Source of the DNA: Candidatus Enterovibrio altilux
Lineage (GTDB): Bacteria > Pseudomonadota > Gammaproteobacteria > Enterobacterales > Vibrionaceae
Direction: 5' to 3'
Length of the DNA: 64,000 nucleotides
Assembly: GCF_002381345.1 (NCBI RefSeq)
Contig: NZ_CP020660.1
Span: 992,001-1,056,000 of the forward strand
Part shown: piece after piece, positions 60,582 to 64,000 of the stretch
Layout: each line of letters opens with the position of its first letter
How positions within the stretch are numbered: position 1 is the stretch's first letter
Program-made: the position numbers and the translations under genes
Notes under the pieces: generated by a model
What the model was told of the DNA's origin: nothing
What the model saw: only the letters and a program-made list of their open reading frames with translations
Databases searched by the model: none

Positions 60582-60941
60582 GTGAATAAATTTGCTTTTT
60601 GTCGGGAGTTAAGATTGTTAACTCCTAAACATTTTAATTCTGTCTTTCAGCAATCTCATCGCGTTGGCTCTCCACACTTAACCATCCTTGCTCGCAATAA
60701 TGTTCTGGGCTATCCACGTTTGGGTCAGGCTGTGCCAAAGAAACAAATAAAATTTGCTGTCGATCGAAACCGTTTCAAGCGTCTTATTCGTGAAAGTTTT
60801 CGTTTGCACCAACACTTGTTGCCTGCGAAAGATTTTGTGGTTCTTGCTAAAAAAAGTGCTAATAAGCTTAGTAATGAAGAACTGTATCTGCTGCTAGATA
60901 AGTTATGGTTGCATTTATCTCAATCACCGCGAAAAAAATAG
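60582..60941 (+). CDS. rnpA: Ribonuclease P protein component
   Basis: Protein subunit of RNase P, which trims the 5' ends of tRNA precursors. GTG start at 60582, 119 residues. The RNA-binding [13 protein letters not shown] motif near residue 62 and the N-terminal [12 protein letters not shown] are present. 13 bases after rpmH and overlapping yidD by 37 bases, the conserved arrangement. Confidence 0.96.
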   Translation: MNKFAFCRELRLLTPKHFNSVFQQSHRVGSPHLTILARNNVLGYPRLGQAVPKKQIKFAVDRNRFKRLIRESFRLHQHLLPAKDFVVLAKKSANKLSNEELYLLLDKLWLHLSQSPRKK

Positions 60942-61165
60942 TCACCGCTTTGTTTCGCGGTTATCAATTCTTCATAAGCTCTCTGCTTGGGCCCTGTTGT
61001 CGCTATATACCGACATGTTCACAATACGCCATAGAAGCGGTTAACCATCACGGTGTGATAAAAGGGTGTTGGTTCGCGAGCAAGCGTTTATTAAAATGCC
61101 ATCCTTTTAATCATGGTGGGTACGATCCTGTGCCTCTTCGTCACCCTAATAATCGAGACAATTAG
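60905..61165 (+). CDS. yidD: Membrane protein insertion efficiency factor YidD
   Basis: Small membrane-associated protein that assists YidC in inserting inner-membrane proteins. 86 residues with the three conserved cysteines region ([18 protein letters not shown]) and [24 protein letters not shown]. The ATG at 60905 lies inside the 3' end of rnpA. Intact. Confidence 0.95.
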   Translation: MVAFISITAKKIVTALFRGYQFFISSLLGPCCRYIPTCSQYAIEAVNHHGVIKGCWFASKRLLKCHPFNHGGYDPVPLRHPNNRDN

Positions 61166-61167
61166 CA

Positions 61168-62787
61168 ATGGATTTTCAACGTAATATACTGTTGATTGGA
61201 CTAATGTTTGTTTCTTTCATGTTGTATATCAACTGGAATGAAACAACAAAGCCTCAATCACAGGGTCAGGGAGCAATACAGCAAGTTCAACATGATAGTG
61301 ATGTTCCCATCAGTTTAAATGCTTCTCAACTTCTAATTCAGAACTCAGTTTCTGACAATCTCATTACTATCAATAGCGATGTATTGACGTTAACAATTGA
61401 TACGCGTGGCGGTGACGTTATTCGTGCAGAATTAGAAGAATATAATGCCAAATTCAATTCTAGAGATAAATTTGTTCTTCTAAAACATGACTCTGAACAT
61501 TTCTTTGTAGCTCAAAGTGGATTGATTGGTCTTCAAGGTGTAGATACTTTGAATGGCCGGGCGAAGTTCAACACAACCGCAACCGATTTCAAACTAGCGG
61601 AAGATAAAGATGAACTGCGTGTTCCTCTGACACTGACCAAAAATGGCATTACTTACACTAAAATATTCATCCTGAAACGCGGTAGCTATGCAGTGGATGT
61701 TGATTATACCATCCACAATAAAACTGACAAACCTGCATCTATTCAAATGTATGCTCAACTAAAACAAAATCTATTGGATGACGGTGGTAGCCTAACCATG
61801 CCTACTTATCATGGTGGTGCATATTCAACTGATGACACGAAGTATAAAAAATACAGCTTTGACGATATGCAGGATAAGAATCTTAATTTGACTACCGTCA
61901 AAGACGGCTGGGTAGCAATGATGCAGCATTACTTTGTTGCAGCATGGATCCCGCACTCAGGAGGTGAAACGTATTTATATACCCGTACTAATAATGGTCA
62001 AGGTTTTATTGGGATCCGTTACCCAATAACTATTATTGCCTCTGGTACTGAAATTTCAATACATTCAACCCTATGGGTTGGTCCTAAACTGCAGAATCAG
62101 ATGGAAGAGACTGCACTAAATTTAAACCTAACGGTGGATTACGGTTGGCTATGGTTTATCGCTAGTCCACTGCATTGGCTACTTGCAACAATTCACGGAT
62201 TAGTTAACAACTGGGGTATTGCAATTATCCTATTGACCTTCATTGTTCGTGGTGCTATGTACCCGCTTACAAAAGCGCAGTATACTTCTATGGCAAAAAT
62301 GCGCATGCTGCAACCTAAGCTAACCGAAATGCGTGAGCGTATTGGTGATGATCGCCAGCGCATGAGCCAAGAAATGATGTCACTCTACAAGAAAGAGAAA
62401 GTCAACCCATTGGGTGGTTGTTTTCCTCTTATTTTACAAATGCCTATTTTCATTGCGCTCTATTGGGCTCTTATGGAATCGGTAGAACTGCGGCATACAC
62501 CGTTTATATTGTGGATTCAAGATTTATCGGCGCCGGATCCTTACTACGTGCTACCATTGATGATGGGTATTTCTATGTTTTTTATCCAAAAAATGAGCCC
62601 AAGTACAGTAACAGATCCAATTCAGCAAAAGATTATGACTTTCATGCCAGTACTCTTTACTGTTTTCTTCCTGTGGTTCCCGGCAGGTCTCGTTTTGTAC
62701 TGGTTTGTATCAAATATTGTAACACTTATCCAGCAAACACTTATCTATCGTACGCTGGAAAAAAAAGGCCTTCACAGCCAAAAATAG
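61168..62787 (+). CDS. yidC: Membrane protein insertase YidC
   Basis: Inserts and folds inner-membrane proteins, alone or with SecYEG. 539 residues: N-terminal membrane anchor ([17 protein letters not shown]), a large periplasmic domain, then the conserved core with five membrane segments including [20 protein letters not shown] with the functional arginine, and [20 protein letters not shown]. Ends with a basic tail. Last gene of the operon; in other Vibrionaceae mnmE would follow it directly. Confidence 0.97.
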   Translation: MDFQRNILLIGLMFVSFMLYINWNETTKPQSQGQGAIQQVQHDSDVPISLNASQLLIQNSVSDNLITINSDVLTLTIDTRGGDVIRAELEEYNAKFNSRDKFVLLKHDSEHFFVAQSGLIGLQGVDTLNGRAKFNTTATDFKLAEDKDELRVPLTLTKNGITYTKIFILKRGSYAVDVDYTIHNKTDKPASIQMYAQLKQNLLDDGGSLTMPTYHGGAYSTDDTKYKKYSFDDMQDKNLNLTTVKDGWVAMMQHYFVAAWIPHSGGETYLYTRTNNGQGFIGIRYPITIIASGTEISIHSTLWVGPKLQNQMEETALNLNLTVDYGWLWFIASPLHWLLATIHGLVNNWGIAIILLTFIVRGAMYPLTKAQYTSMAKMRMLQPKLTEMRERIGDDRQRMSQEMMSLYKKEKVNPLGGCFPLILQMPIFIALYWALMESVELRHTPFILWIQDLSAPDPYYVLPLMMGISMFFIQKMSPSTVTDPIQQKIMTFMPVLFTVFFLWFPAGLVLYWFVSNIVTLIQQTLIYRTLEKKGLHSQK

Positions 62788-62799
62788 GTGAAATAAATA

Positions 62800-62828
62800 A
62801 TAAGGCGGCCAATAGTCGCCTTTATTCA
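62800..62828 (+). terminator. Terminator after yidC
   Basis: AAGGCG pairs with CGCCTT around a nine-base loop, preceded by A-rich and followed by T-rich sequence (TTTATT), 13 bases after the yidC stop. Confidence 0.7.
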
Positions 62829-62937
62829 ATCACTTTAAAAAAGATATATTACATAGATTTAATTTGATGAATACATAATCAAAAAAATACCTAATTTATT
62901 CCCGTGTCAAACAAAATAAAAGCTTTCTCACTTTTCA

Positions 62938-63998
62938 ATAGTGTTGTTTCTTAAGTTAGGAAACTAAATCATTAATTTAAGCTCTGAATAGCTTAGTAGA
63001 TTGAAATGCTTAAATCTATGAAAAAACTTAAAGACAAAATAACTAACGGGAAGCAGTATCATTAAATTTTAATCAATCAGTGACTCACTGACACTTTGGA
63101 TGGGTGAGCAATCCATACAGTTATATCACCAAACCAAATAGAGTAATTGTGGGAAAGATTATTTAGTTAGTAAATTAACCATTATGGTTATTTTTATGGT
63201 TAAGCTTATATTTTTGATATCATTAAGAGGGATGTAAAAATTCATTAATTCTGTTTTTCAATTTTTAACTGTCATTGTTATGCCCTCATTATTCATGAAT
63301 TAGCAAACGAACCAAAGTGGTTAATGTTACGTTCAAAACTAAGAATACAGAAAGCATCCAGTACTTAGCCATTGATTCTATGGAGACTCAAAGTTTAGGG
63401 TGCAGGAGCATGGAAAGTAAAAAAGCATGGTATTGATGGGAAACAGCGAGTCTGGCATCAGTTACATTTAGAGTAGATATAAATACATATGAAATTTTTG
63501 CTGTTGAATTAAGTGCATCAAATGTGACTAATGGTGGAGTGCTACTTAGCTTACTCAAATAGGCCCGCCGAAAAATCAATGAAACATTAGCCGATAGTGC
63601 TTGCGACACCAGACAATATTATGAAACGGTTAATATTAAACGAGCAGTTTAAATCATCTTGTCAAAAAAGGAACAATTTTTTGGGAACGAGGTCATCAGC
63701 GTAATGTAGCGGTCAATTACCAGAAGCTACACGATTCCAATCAGCATTAAAAAACGAGGTATGGTCACGATAAATGTTTCCTAAATTTTTAGCAAAGATG
63801 ACAATGTTTCGAGTTAAAAAATTTTTGAGAGGAAGATTGTGCTTAAGAGATCACAATGCTCAGATTAACAAAATTTACGCAAGGATAAAAAGCGTTTAAA
63901 TAAGCTGGCAGGATTAGGTACGTCTAGAATCAAAACGAGCGTTTAATAGGAAATCATGCTGGGACGCGTTATCTGAATTTGAATCAGGAAATAATGAT
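62938..63998 (+). mobile_element. Full-length dead IS5-family copy
   Basis: Runs from a left end (TGTTGTTTCTTAAGTTAGGAAAC) to a worn right end (GAATCAGGAAATAATGAT) at the window edge. Transposase pieces in order: YHQTK.SNCGKDYL, MKKHPVLSH-like first-aspartate region IDSMETQ, KVKKHGIDGKQRVW, DINTYEIFAVELSASNVTN, IKRAV and LRDHNAQINKIYARIKS. Many stops. It occupies the position where mnmE should join yidC, so it marks one end of the inverted block. 62829-62937 holds nothing recognisable. Confidence 0.8.
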
Positions 63999-64000
63999 AT

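Overview
The window looks like a chromosomal segment from a gammaproteobacterium of the Vibrionaceae whose genome is decaying. Three gene clusters match Vibrio order and sequence: the type II secretion genes (gspF to gspN) followed by nudE and cysQ, the atp operon beside parA/parB, mnmG and mioC, and the chain aroK-aroB-damX-dam. The DNA is AT-rich. Roughly a quarter of it is dead copies of one IS5-family (IS903-like) insertion sequence, and several normally conserved genes are wrecks. This combination fits a host-restricted symbiont in mid genome reduction. The luminous anglerfish symbionts (Candidatus Enterovibrio) are my best guess, but that is inference and the species is not proven by the sequence.

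Layout. 1-6318: a gspF(partial)GHIJKLMN operon, apparently intact. 7550-8994: nudE and cysQ. 9468-13082: ilvD, then epmB and efp in divergent orientation. 13123-15974: a 2.8 kb graveyard of IS copies plus one unrecognised gene relic. 15975-21512: engB, rpoH, ftsYEX and rsmD. 23144-28097: ubiK, glyQS, a parS-like site and an XRE regulator. 30119-37042: the complete atpIBEFHAGDC operon. 37140-38700: parB and parA pseudogenes. 38970-44442: mnmG, oriC, mioC and mnmE. 45699-47852: groES-groEL with a sigma32 promoter. 49486-53687: aroK, aroB, broken damX and dam. 54056-59982: gyrB, recF pseudogene, dnaN and dnaA. 60321-62828: rpmH, rnpA, yidD and yidC. The window ends in another IS copy.

Core replication and housekeeping functions are kept: DnaA, the beta clamp, gyrase B, Dam, oriC, F1Fo ATPase, GroESL with its sigma factor RpoH, signal-recognition receptor and YidC, glycyl-tRNA synthetase, and tRNA modification by MnmE/MnmG. 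Lost or damaged functions are ParAB segregation, RecF repair, the SPOR half of DamX, and probably rsmG. FtsE lacks its usual switch histidine.

The most unusual pattern is in the repeats. No IS copy here is intact. Five loci share the same internal junction, in which one IS copy sits inverted inside the 3' part of another. This yields a unit of about 1.2 kb with a right (3') terminal repeat at both ends. Its recurrence suggests that this defective double-right-end unit spread as a mobile element in its own right. Relative to the usual Vibrio/E. coli order, the yidC-to-gyrB block is inverted and separated from mnmE, with IS remnants at the breakpoints.
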